64,000 nucleotides of DNA, from contig JAPFBL010000236.1 of NCBI GenBank assembly GCA_026182355.1, forward strand, positions 310,001 to 374,000, read 5' to 3'. The DNA is from Hermatobates lingyangjiaoensis (lineage: Eukaryota > Arthropoda > Insecta > Hemiptera > Hermatobatidae). A program made the position numbers and the translations under genes. Under the pieces are notes generated by a model that saw only the letters and a program-made list of their open reading frames with translations, searched no databases and was not told the DNA's origin. Shown here piece by piece: positions 35,481 through 44,830 of this stretch. Every line of letters starts with the position of its first letter. Position 1 is the stretch's first letter.

Positions 35481-35610
35481 GTAAGTAATATTGTTTTATG
35501 TATCTCTGAAATATTTCTGCTTGTAATATTCATGAGTTGTAACAATCCATTTTCATATTGTGTATATGTTTGATGTTGATATGTGATTTCTTATTATCCT
35601 TTGTTTGTAG
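35481..35610 (+). other. Intron in PLE-1 3' region
   Basis: Begins GTAAGTAATA (35481) and ends TTTGTTTGTAG (35610), length 130 bp. The inverted copy at 31998-32205 lacks exactly this segment, and the copy at 30545 also reads through without it. Introns in Penelope-family terminal regions are established; here the sequence shows splicing followed by retrotransposition. Confidence 0.8.
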
Positions 35611-35649
35611 GCCTATGAAAAAGGTTTTAAATAAAACCGAAACGTTGGC
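35611..35649 (+). ncRNA. Degenerate hammerhead-like motif (PLE-1)
   Basis: GCC (35611-35613), an 8-nt core-length stretch TATGAAAA, stem II GGTTTT/AAAACC with AAAT loop, GAAA (35639-35642), ACGT, H17 = T, GGC complementary to GCC. Layout and spacing match the hammerheads of the other families, but CUGANGA is not conserved, so it is probably inactive. A relative at 18254 keeps CTGA. Confidence 0.4.
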
Positions 35650-35743
35650 AACGAGAGTTTGATTTTTTATCCTGGAAAATTGACCGAACCCCGATTAGAG
35701 AACACACCTATTCTATCAAACGGTCGATATATTATTGAATCTG

Positions 35744-35744
<1 letters not shown>

Positions 35745-35784
<40 letters not shown>
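35745..35784. repeat. (TA)n microsatellite
   Basis: 40 bp of TA at the PLE-1 3' boundary. On its right begins an inverted PLE-1-type end. Confidence 0.95.
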
Positions 35785-35790
<6 letters not shown>

Positions 35791-36015
35791 AAAGCATCGA
35801 CCATGAAATAGAAACCAAAGTAAAGTTTATATGGATTCGGTCAGTTCTTCAGGTTGAAATTAAACTCTCATTGCCAACGTTTCGGCTTTAATTTTGTTTC
35901 TATTTCACAATTGACACTTTTATCAATATTTAAAAAAACAAAAATGTTGGCAATGAGAGTTTAATTTGAACCAAAAGAACTGACCGAGTCAAGATAAACT
36001 TTAGTTTTGTATATA
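35785..36015. mobile_element. PLE-1-type terminal fragments, inverted then direct
   Basis: Minus fragment about 35790-35890 (AACTCTCATTGCCAACGTTT) faces a plus fragment about 35890-36010 (GTTGGCAATGAGAGTTTAAT, then GAACTGACCGAGTC). Both are bounded by TA-rich sequence. Confidence 0.6.
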
Positions 36016-36032
36016 CCATATATATATTATCG

Positions 36033-36155
36033 ATAACAAGATTTTACGTAAACACGTGAAATATCGTCAGTTGGGTTTTGACTCTGTGATGAAGACCGCT
36101 TGTTATGGTTGAAAGATCTTAGTCTTTTTTCCACATTTCATATTGTGGTTTGATC

Positions 36156-36180
<25 letters not shown>
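36033..36180 (+). mobile_element. PLE-A terminal repeat (mutated core)
   Basis: Motif 36080-36124: GACT, CTGTGATGA (two extra bases), stem II GACCG...TGGTT, GAAA, AGATCT, T, AGTC. Stem I and III are intact; the core is interrupted. Confidence 0.65.
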
Positions 36181-36194
<14 letters not shown>

Positions 36195-36329
36195 ATGACC
36201 TTTTATGACATGAAAGGTCTTAGGAAATTTGCTTTGGTTTCTTTATTTCCTTAGTGGTTTCCCGTAATATATATATATATAAAATTTAAAATATGAAACA
36301 GTACGTTAGGACAACTTTATCTTCTTCAA

Positions 36330-36420
36330 CTCTTGATGACAACAAGGTCGAATTATTGAAGTGGGTTTTACTGCTATTTCTCTGAGTCTTTTTTTTTGTT
36401 TTCATGGTTTGATATATATA
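36330..36420 (+). mobile_element. PLE-B terminal-repeat remnant
   Basis: CTCTTGATGACAACAAGGTC then GAATTATTGAAGTGGGTTTT corresponds to the B motif with C3 and GAAA altered. Confidence 0.4.
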
Positions 36421-36499
36421 ATCTTCTAAAACACATTAAGAAAATCAGATATGTGACTAATATCTTTTGACTAAAGCAAGTGTTATTCAATGAGTACAG

Positions 36500-37085
36500 G
36501 GTGCCAGAGAGGCTCACTCACTCATACAATATGAGTAAGACTCTGACGGAAACCACTTGTTGTGGATGAAAGATCTGAGTCATATTTCCGATTTTCTAAC
36601 TGTGATTTAAATATTGGATAATTCAACGTTTATTTTTATTTCCTCAAAAGTCTTAGATTAACTAGAATAGGACATTTTTAATAATTTTAAAGTTAGATTT
36701 GAACGAGGAAAATTCAACGATTCCTGATACATTTATATTCTGTTCCACTCAACACTTTAATCATGTTACATGATTTATCAACCATCTAGATAAATAGCCA
36801 TACAACCATCTAATACTCATACAAATAGATGACCGTAAATATCAAGCTTTGAAGATGGTATTTATGGTCATTGACACATGAAACATGTGAAATAAAAAAC
36901 AAAGCCTAAAGCACAATAAGAAAGCAGGAAAATGACTAAAATCTTTCAACCAAAACAAGCTGTATTCGTCGGATACTGATACTAACTCAGAATCAGTTTG
37001 ACTTTGATCAAGACCCCTTGTTTTGGTTTAAAGATCTTAATCATTTTTCTGATTTCTTACTCTGCTTTAGACGTTGATATATGTA
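36500..37085. mobile_element. Diverged PLE-A-like repeats
   Basis: Three old relatives: 36537-36581 plus (CTGACGGAAACCAC...GAAAGATCTGAGTC), about 36930-36985 minus, and about 37010-37052 plus (GATCAAGACC...AAAGATCTTAATC). The last two form an inverted pair. Confidence 0.5.
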
Positions 37086-37169
37086 TAATCAAAAATATGA
37101 AATCCTATATATATATTATTCAAAAATATGAAAAATATATCGGAAATATGTAATCCGATAGGACAACGT

Positions 37170-37626
37170 ATCAAACGATTACAAGAAAAGAACACTAAGA
37201 AAGAATACACAACTTACTTCAATATTTGAACCTCATCATCATCAGGAGAAGATGAGTTCTGCTCAGTTAGAAAAAAAAACAAAGCTCATTCTAACCCTGG
37301 CCTCAACCTAAACTGTTAATGATTATTATTTTTAATTTGTATTAATATTTTTTTTTTGCTTTTGTGGTTTTGCTGCCTTATTTTTTTTAGCAAAATAAAG
37401 CTATTTTATTGTTCATTTTTTTGTTTTTAATTTTTTTACCCATTTATTTTTTTGTGAGTTGGAAATACTACTTATCAATAAGCTGTACGCGCTGCATGGT
37501 TAGCTGCTGTTCACCAGCCGAGCAGAACTCATCTTCTTCTCTTTTCCTTTCTCCTGATGACGACTAGGTCGAAATATGAAGTGAGTTGTGTATTATTCCT
37601 ATGTGTACTTTTCATGTAATCGTTTG

Positions 37627-37627
<1 letters not shown>
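37170..37627 (+). mobile_element. PLE-B element: inverted repeat, ORF tail, terminal repeat
   Basis: The minus arm (37170-37285) carries a B motif with G12 lost. The following plus-strand segment ends an ORF with CCTGGCCTCAACCTAAACTG then TAA (about 37286-37320), matching the PGLNLNR-stop tail of the 24.6-kb endonuclease. The plus arm (37518-37625) has CTGATGA 37554-37560, C, GAC-TAG-GTC stem II and GAAATAT, but H17 is deleted. (TA)n ends it. Confidence 0.65.
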
Positions 37628-37664
<37 letters not shown>

Positions 37665-37861
37665 TATTATAATAATATTATTTGTTTAGTATTTTTTTAA
37701 GATTTTATTATTCATATTTCCTCATATTCTTCAGTTTCAGTTATTGTTTCTCAGGTCTTCAATTATCTTTGAATCTAGTTTAAAAATTTATTTTTAGTTT
37801 ATTTTTCTTACTTGACTTGAACCAGGCACGCGTGTAACAACACTGTTGGTCTCCAACCGTC

Positions 37862-37955
37862 GCTATGCAAGTGCGCTTGACGAAGACCGCTTGTTACGGT
37901 TGAAAGATCTTAGTCTTCTTTTCCCATTTCATATTATGATTTGATCATTTATATA
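37862..37955 (+). mobile_element. PLE-A terminal repeat (stem I lost)
   Basis: CTTGACGA replaces GACTCTGACGA. Stem II, GAAA, AGATCT and T-AGTC are intact. (TA)n follows. Confidence 0.6.
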
Positions 37956-37959
37956 TATA

Positions 37960-38105
37960 TATATAAAGATTTCACATAAACAGGTGAAATAACAATCAAT
38001 GATCAAACCACAATAAGAAAATGGGAAAACAAGACTAAGATCTTTCAACCGTAACAAGCGATCTTCGTCAGAGTCAAAAACCCAACTGTTGTGGTTTGAT
38101 CATTG
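37960..38105 (-). mobile_element. PLE-A terminal repeat, minus strand
   Basis: Begins at a TA tract with AGATTTCACATAAACAGGTG and runs to AAAAACCCAACTG. It contains the near-intact ribozyme motif at 38033-38075 and faces the copy at 37862. Confidence 0.7.
38033..38075 (-). ncRNA. Candidate hammerhead ribozyme (PLE-A)
   Basis: Core CTGACGA, extra A, stem II GATCG/CGGTT (one C changed to T, leaving a G-U pair), GAAA, AGATCT, H17 = T, stem I GACT/AGTC. Confidence 0.6.
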
Positions 38106-38129
<24 letters not shown>

Positions 38130-38137
<8 letters not shown>

Positions 38138-39303
38138 CTGCTTAATGTAACACCCTGTTATATATAATACAATAAGAAAAAGAGAAAGTTGTCAATAAGC
38201 TGATACAGTGGTGATAACTCGAGGTGTTGAGACGGTTTGTATAATACTTTGTAAGTGAAATAGAAAGGAATGACAGGTTGTGAATGCTCGAGAAGGGCTC
38301 CGGATAACGGTGAAATGCCTAGCCGACCAAGTATTTCGGTCTATGGAGCCTATGTCGGCCAGACGCTGTATTATAGCCAGTTTTCTCCCGAGTAATTACT
38401 AGTCGACCTCCCGTTATGCCTCCATTATAATAAACATATTCGGCTCGTCCGCGCTGTTTACTGGAGCGCGGTGGTATTCTTTGGAGTTGACTGAAGCTAA
38501 GAGTGCACTTTAAAAACTTTAGTCAAAATATTCTCTCCACCAAATGACTGAGTAATAATTCACTCAATAAGTATTGCAATTTTTCAAATTTTAAAAATGT
38601 AATCACCTTGGCAAATCTATTCCAACATTTTCATGGTTACTATTTTATACTTGGCATGGAATAGATTTTAGGGACTTCAAAAAATAGAAATCTGCAAAAA
38701 AAAATAATAGCAAAAGAAGTAAAATATTTTATATTTCATTATTTTTATGAAAAGTAAGTTGCTTAAATGCAAGGAAATTAAGTTACTAATAAAACTGCTA
38801 GATGGTTTTCTCGTAAAGCAAAGATAGAGATTTCATTGATCAGCCAAACAATGGGTCTGATTTTTTTCTGTGGGACGGTAGGCACAAGATTTTTTCTATC
38901 TCCTGCATATAATACTATATCAAAAGATCTTAAAAATAAACGGTACACATGAAATTTTCCTTTCGTGCTACACTAACAGTATGTTGGAAAAGTAATATTG
39001 TATCTTGCTTTATCCATTTAAACTGTATTTAACGTTTGACTGCGTAATCCATCAATATTATAAATCAATACTTTCATGAATCGGTTATGTTTTTTTTTAA
39101 TAAGCTTTCACATGCTTTGAATTACTTTCGAATGTTTTTTTATTTTGTGTTAGATAGTTCCAATTAAGATGATGATTTCCAGTGTATCTTTCACAGATAG
39201 TAGAAATCTATTTTCGTAAAGGTCGAGTAAGAAGCAGTTGTTGGTCTTTCATTAAAATAGAAATTCGCTATTATTATACGGACTTCTACTATTTAGCTTT
39301 CTT
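38130..39303. other. Unique sequence, no gene recognised
   Basis: A GC-richer block at 38270-38480 is unidentified; it has no open frame of note. Confidence 0.5.
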
Positions 39304-39510
39304 TTGCTGATTCTGTTATACCCTACGGGCGGACGAGACTCAGGGGCTCTTGTCTTATGTGGGGGTAGAGCCTTTGATTTCCATAGTTACCTATTACAGC
39401 CACAACGTGAGCTACCTTACTCTCTCCTCTTGGGAGTTCGTCTTTGGAATGGTCTTTCTCCTCTTTTGTCTTCGTTGTTGATGACAAAGGACTCTAAGAT
39501 ATCAAACTAA
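39304..39510 (+). pseudogene. Possible LINE C-terminal tail
   Basis: The frame reads SYLLQPQRELPYSLLLGVRL then WNGLSPLLSSLL, resembling the 'R...WN.LP' C-terminal motif of CR1/L2-like and other non-LTR elements. The match is weak; there is no reverse transcriptase upstream. Confidence 0.3.
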
Positions 39511-42144
39511 GTCATTGCCGCTTAAGGGTTCAGTGTGTTAATCGAATTCACATTAAATATAAGTGCATACAAAGGAAACTGGTATTCCGTCACGCGGTCG
39601 TGTGTGAGCTCATCATATGGTGTTGGCTATCATTTTGAACTCAAGTTTAGGTAAACTTGGTTGAGTCCTAACTCCCATAATAATTCCTTCATCACTAACA
39701 GGGTAGACATACCGCCTTCTTGTACAGCTACCCGATAAATAAAAAGGTGATCGATAAAGCAGTGCCAGCTGAGAGGTATTTATTATAGCCAGCTTTACCA
39801 GGACTGTTCTAGAAAACTAGTACTAGGGTTTTCCGGACCCTGGGTCCGAGAAACGGACCAAGAGCTTTTCCTCATAGAAGAGTCCTGTTAAATTTCAGGC
39901 TGCAATGGGTGGTTCCCCAGAAGAGTTAAGTAAAACAAAATTATAGCAAGCCATTAATTCCACAACCATCTTATTTACGAGTATCGTATTTACAACCACC
40001 TTATCGTATTTAGCAGTATATATCTTCAAGTAAAAACAATGATTTCAGAGCTAAAGTTCTCTTATATTTTAAAGAACTTTATAATATGAAGTTCTTTGAA
40101 TTAAATAATACTATGAAACTAAATTATTAATACAATTTTTTTTATAATTATAATAAAAATAATTATAAACAGAACGAAACGTAGAGGTTAGTATAAAGTA
40201 AATCATTACGACTAAGAGGCCTTACCTCATACGCGGCCAAGGGTAATGGGTCAGATTTAGGCCGTTTTAATCTTCAATAGCAACTTTTACTTAAGAAGTC
40301 TCTATTAGTTTCTCTAGCACATAAAACTAATAGAACACATAACAATATTCAAGGTAATTTCGCTTGAATATTTATTCTAGATATTTATATTAGTATTTGT
40401 TGTTCTGTAAGTAAAATTTACATTAAGCAGCAGTATCATTTCATATGTAATCATCATAGGGATGTTTACAATATTTGGATGCTAAATGTGTTGCTAAAAT
40501 TAAATTAGTTGACATTAGAAATAGGTTAATGATAACTGCTTTGATAAATTATAGCTCATTTGCACCAATGTTGAGGAGCACAGTATTGTAACAGTTAAAG
40601 ATGTTCATTAATAATAACTACTAGATATTATTATTTAATAGTTGTTTATTGGATTTAAATAATCGGCGATGACCGTATGTTTGCCACCAGACTGAATGGT
40701 GACCACCTTGGGTAGTCCACTGCCTACATCTGGCGCAATGTGAAGACGAATGTAGGAGTATGATGCTGGAACGCTAGTAATAATACGGTCTTGTAATAGT
40801 AGAATGGCAACATACCCGTATATTCTTGAAGATTGACTATAATGAAGCAGTGATTATAGAATACTATCGAGTAAGTACGTGGAATAATGGTATGATAGTA
40901 TACCATTACCAGTGTGAGTACACCGTAAAGCACTGGTCAACTACCAGGCCACGGATCAGTACATGTCCTTTGATGCCAATTGTATTATTTAATACCAGAC
41001 CACACATAAATCAATACACTGATATAATATAATTTTCATAATTATCAAAGTTTGGCAGAGATTTTATTTTGAAATAGAACCCGTTTCAGTGCTCTCATGT
41101 CTCCATTTTGACAGAAAGAAGCCCAAACACAAGCCGAAATGCATGAGTAGGGTTGTCTTCTGCATTATATTTTTGTTTTCATGTTGGGATGGGGAAGGAA
41201 AACAAACGCTACATAACAGATTGAACACAAAGAAAGAGATGTTGATATTTGACTTTCCCAGGTAGTAGACAGAATAGCTACGTCCTTGCTCAGGTGGTAA
41301 CAATAATAACCCGTCTTAAACATTTCTTCCTACTTGTGACAGTCTATAATGTTCACTGGTACCATTCACAAGAAAATATTGTCCACTATAGAGACTTGAT
41401 TAGAAGACTTGGAGACTCCCTTGACACATTTGACTTGAGGCTTGGCAGTAATCCTTGCCAGTCAGATCTTTTCTTGTGTCGGCTCGACCTCGTTATTCTC
41501 ATTTGTCACATATATCCCACTCACAGCAAGAGTCACGACTCTCCTACCTTCACCTTTAGAGTCAATACTAAATAAGTCACTTCAAGTCTTTAACCAGTTT
41601 TGACTTAACCACATACTGTCATGAACTCAGTCAACTCGTAACCACAAATGCCTTAAAGGTTAGCCAACTGTAGAATATTAAATACCTCACGATTCTAATC
41701 TCACAACCACTATTATCTGAAGAAATCAACGTAAATAAGTTCAAAAAATATAATTTACATATTAAGAAACACATAAATTTTCTAGACACATGCCTGACAA
41801 AGCAATTCTGTATATCTCATGTACACCACAAATGAAATGCAGTTCATTTGGACTGATAACGATATAAAAAACGAAAGTAGCAAGAATGTTAACGATTAAA
41901 TTTACTTTTTAATGTTTTCTCGTTGCTGAGGTCGAAACATTGAGCTGTTATGTTATTTATTTGTCACATTAGTGAATGATACTGTCTTACCTCCTGTATT
42001 GGATTAGGAGTTGTATGACCTGTTTTGGACGTTATTTATCTTCATAGTAGAAGTTCTATTTGAACATGAAAACATGCTGGTCCAAAATTCCTATCCAAAT
42101 ATACGAAGTAAGGTGGTATCATTTACATTTGCTGCGTATTTATA
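39511..42144. other. Unique sequence, no gene recognised
   Basis: Short frames at 40724-41575 show no family motif and overlap on both strands. No splice-bounded exon was found. Confidence 0.5.
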
Positions 42145-42206
42145 CTATATATATATATATATATATATATATCAATGATTAAACCACAATAAGAATGGGA
42201 AAACAA

Positions 42207-42249
42207 GACTAAGATCTTTCAACCGTAACAAGCGGTCTTCGTCAGAGTC
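42207..42249 (-). ncRNA. Candidate hammerhead ribozyme (PLE-A)
   Basis: All elements intact on the minus strand: GACT, CTGACGA, A, GACCG/CGGTT with 7-nt loop, GAAA, AGATCT, H17 = T, AGTC. It lies downstream of the ORF tail, as expected for a 3' terminal repeat. Confidence 0.68.
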
Positions 42250-42417
42250 AAAAACCCAACTGAACACTAGATGCAGAAAACATCTGGTGAGGAGTTTAGA
42301 AGAGTGGGAGGGAAGAGTGGTATTTTAAAGGGTGAAAGCACAGGAAAGGACTAATGTCCAGAAAGGGATGTTTGGGGAAACAAAGGAGTACAGTAAGAAA
42401 AAGTAAAAAACTATCCG

Positions 42418-42609
42418 CTAGCTGTCAACCCTCTTTGAAGAGGCTATTGCCCTCGTGACAAAAGTATCCAGTTTGAAGAGACCGTTACTAATGTTTATAA
42501 TATTAGATCTATTAAATTTAATTAGAGACGATTCAATAATATTTCTTAACAACATTGATTTTTCATAGGTAATAAATTTAGCTCCTGTCCAATCAATATG
42601 ATGAATCAA
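42418..42609 (-). pseudogene. PLE-A C-terminal tail (after GIY-YIG)
   Basis: 63 codons: IHHIDWTGAKFITYEKSMLL, RNIIESSLIKFNRSN, then GLFKLDTFV. The pattern H.iDW..akfi..e....R..iEs.lI....n...G..kLd matches the end of Penelope proteins, including the Glu of the GIY-YIG fold (IIES). The reverse transcriptase and the GIY and YIG strands are absent. Confidence 0.65.
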
Positions 42610-42659
42610 AAAAACTCCTCACCAGATGTTTTCTGCATCTAGTGTTCAGTTGGGTTTTT

Positions 42660-42702
42660 GACTCTGACGAAGACCGCTTGTTACGGTTGAAAGATCTTAG
42701 TC
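42660..42702 (+). ncRNA. Candidate hammerhead ribozyme (PLE-A)
   Basis: GACT 42660-42663, CTGACGA 42664-42670, A 42671, stem II to 42688, GAAA 42689-42692, AGATCT stem III, T, AGTC 42699-42702. It is identical to the minus-strand mate at 42207-42249. Confidence 0.68.
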
Positions 42703-42765
42703 TTGTTTTCCCATTCTTATTGTGGTTTAATCATTGATTGTTGTTTCACGTGTTTATGTGAAATC

Positions 42766-42768
<3 letters not shown>

Positions 42769-42814
<46 letters not shown>
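42769..42814. repeat. (TA)n microsatellite
   Basis: 46 bp of TA between the PLE-A element and the 42.85-kb hairpin. Confidence 0.95.
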
Positions 42815-42817
<3 letters not shown>

Positions 42818-42849
42818 TATAAATAGGGAGCAGACCTTCTTTTATACAT

Positions 42850-43050
42850 ATTGTGTTAAACTGAATTGCCTTAATTAAACATACCTTTTTTTTGAGCAGT
42901 TTTTCATATTTCCTTGCTCATTTTAAATCGTCTTGATTTAGCTCAAATAATCCACCAGCTAAATCAAGACGATTTAAAATTAGCAAGGAAATATGACAAA
43001 CTGCTCAAAAAAAAGGTATGTTTAATTAAGGCAATTCAGTTTAACACAAT
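42850..43050. repeat. 94-bp-arm inverted repeat (hairpin)
   Basis: Arms 42850-42943 and 42957-43050 are near-perfect reverse complements with a 13-bp loop, flanked by TA-rich tracts. Same form as the PLE fold-backs, but I find no hammerhead core. A different terminal-repeat family. Confidence 0.85.
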
Positions 43051-43055
43051 TTATA

Positions 43056-43096
<41 letters not shown>

Positions 43097-44483
43097 TAGG
43101 AAACTCAAAAAAGGGGCTAACACTCACGATTCTTGATTGTTTCGATTACACGACGTCTTCGGAGATGACTAGAAGATACACAAGTGTGGAGACGTGAGTG
43201 TCCACCAACCTTTTACAAAGTATCACACAGTGATAAAAATTTATTTTCACAATACGTTTTTAATTAAGATAAATAGATTGACTTTTCACGCTTATCGTAA
43301 GATATACCGAAAGTAAATGAGAGAAAAGTATTCTTAAATTATGAGAGAACACAATAGTTGAAGAGAAATTACTTCAATTTTACAAGTATACCTCATAAAT
43401 TATACTTTTCTTTCTAAAATATTCGATAGTTGCTAATTTTGATATTGATGATTTTGACGTCAAACTAAACAATGGGTGTCTGAGCGGTGTGATAAGAACT
43501 GGTCGTGAGAGGAATAACTGATACAGGTATATACAAGAGAGGAGGAGACATGATGGAGAGAGAGTGTGAGCGGGAATGAGATCATTTCTAAATGAGTTAT
43601 ATAAGAATCATGAAGGAATTATGGAAATGAGAGGAGTATGTGGCGGATAATTTTTTAATCTGATATATAGCCGAAGAGATTATGTTAGGGATTTACTGCT
43701 ACGGCGTGGGACTATAACGCTGCCCACTAAAGCGTGCTTCAAATTAATTGAAATAGGCAAAGTTTTGAACAGGCATTGAAGAATCACTAATGATGTCCTC
43801 AGGGAGAGGACAAGAGGAGGACTGGTGCAAATTAGCACCTGGTGTCTGTGTGTGTGTGGGTGCAACACCCACGAGTTACCCACGCAAAAGGTACTTGCTC
43901 AGCTCCAATGCTCAGTAAGTCGTTAAAGAAAAATAGCCAAACTAGGTAAAAAAGAAAAGGCCGGGAAGACTGTTGCGAGTGTGCATGAGCTCCCCAAGGT
44001 CTACTTAAATTAGATCTTATATTGGTGAAGCATTGTCAGACAAATCTAACGCCCTTCTGAAATGAAGTAGATAAATTTGTAGACAAACTTTCATTTTTGT
44101 TTTCTCAATACATATGCTGAAATGCTTTTGAGTATTTTCCTATTTTAATTTCAGTTCTGAAGTCTGAATTGTTAATATATATATGAATAATAATCAAAAT
44201 AACACTTGATGTAATAGATGGATTAATTTACCACTATGTTTCCAAATTATTTTCATTGTGGTAAATTAATCCATATATATACCTGTATATACCTGTACTT
44301 GTATATATGAGATGTTCGGAATAAACTAGTAAACTAATAATCATAAACTAGTTTTCAAGTCTTACTCCCATTTTAAAATTTTATAGTGTGTTTTATTTAT
44401 CCTTTGATATGTATAAATAAGGCATTAAATCGTAGAGGAAGAAAGATATAGAAAACGGGAAACACCCATTTATATATATATAT
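43051..44483. other. No gene recognised
   Basis: A GC-richer patch at 43690-43990 has no convincing exon. A small stem (ATTAATTTACCAC against GTGGTAAATTAAT) lies at 44220-44272. Confidence 0.5.
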
Positions 44484-44830
44484 ATAAACTTTAGTATTGT
44501 TTCTATTCGACGGTTGATACTTTTATCAATATTTATATATATATATATATATATATACCATGATAAACGGAAACGGTCCGGAAGGACGGAGTACAATTAA
44601 AAAAAACGGTGACACATAGACAGAAACATAACAAATGGTTGACTTTCGTCCTTCCATCAATTCACTTCTCCTGAGCACGACCGCCATTACGGTCGAAATA
44701 TTTGTTATGCTTATGTCTATGTGTCACAATTTATTTTAAGTATCAATTTATTTTAAGGTTCAATTAAAACTAATGATGAATGTTGAATATATATCTCAAC
44801 ATGTATTTCCATCTCATCAGGAGAAGATAT
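44484..44830. mobile_element. PLE-1 end and PLE-B terminal-repeat debris
   Basis: ATAAACTTTAGTATTGTTTC then ACTTTTATCAATATTTA (44484-44540) is a PLE-1-type end. A B-type motif follows at 44672-44710 (CTGAGCACGACCG then CGGTCGAAATATT), with a good stem II but a broken CUGANGA. Confidence 0.55.

Larger units (their letters stand above)
33534..35744 (+). mobile_element. PLE-1: Penelope-like retroelement, near-intact 3' two-thirds
   Basis: Contains reverse transcriptase and GIY-YIG endonuclease coding sequence (33534-35319), a 3' region with a GT/AG intron (35481-35610), a degenerate hammerhead-like motif (35611-35649) and a (TA)n end. It is 5'-truncated: the residues that normally precede the reverse transcriptase fingers are missing before about 33610. 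Confidence 0.9.
42145..42814 (-). mobile_element. PLE-A element with inverted terminal repeats and ORF tail
   Basis: (TA)n (42145-42172); minus-strand terminal repeat 42172-42290; UTR 42297-42417; ORF tail 42418-42609 (minus); plus-strand terminal repeat 42611-42738; (TA)n 42769-42814. Both repeats carry complete hammerhead motifs. This is the key unit linking the A ribozyme family to a PLE protein. Confidence 0.8.

Noticed and set aside
33534..35744. LTR retrotransposon or retrovirus-derived gene
   Set aside because: The RT motifs and GIY-YIG endonuclease are Penelope-type; no protease, integrase, gag or LTRs are present.
41064..41575. Paired ORFs at 41064-41303 (minus) and 41249-41575 (plus)
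   Set aside because: They overlap on opposite strands, have no recognisable motif and no splice or repeat context.
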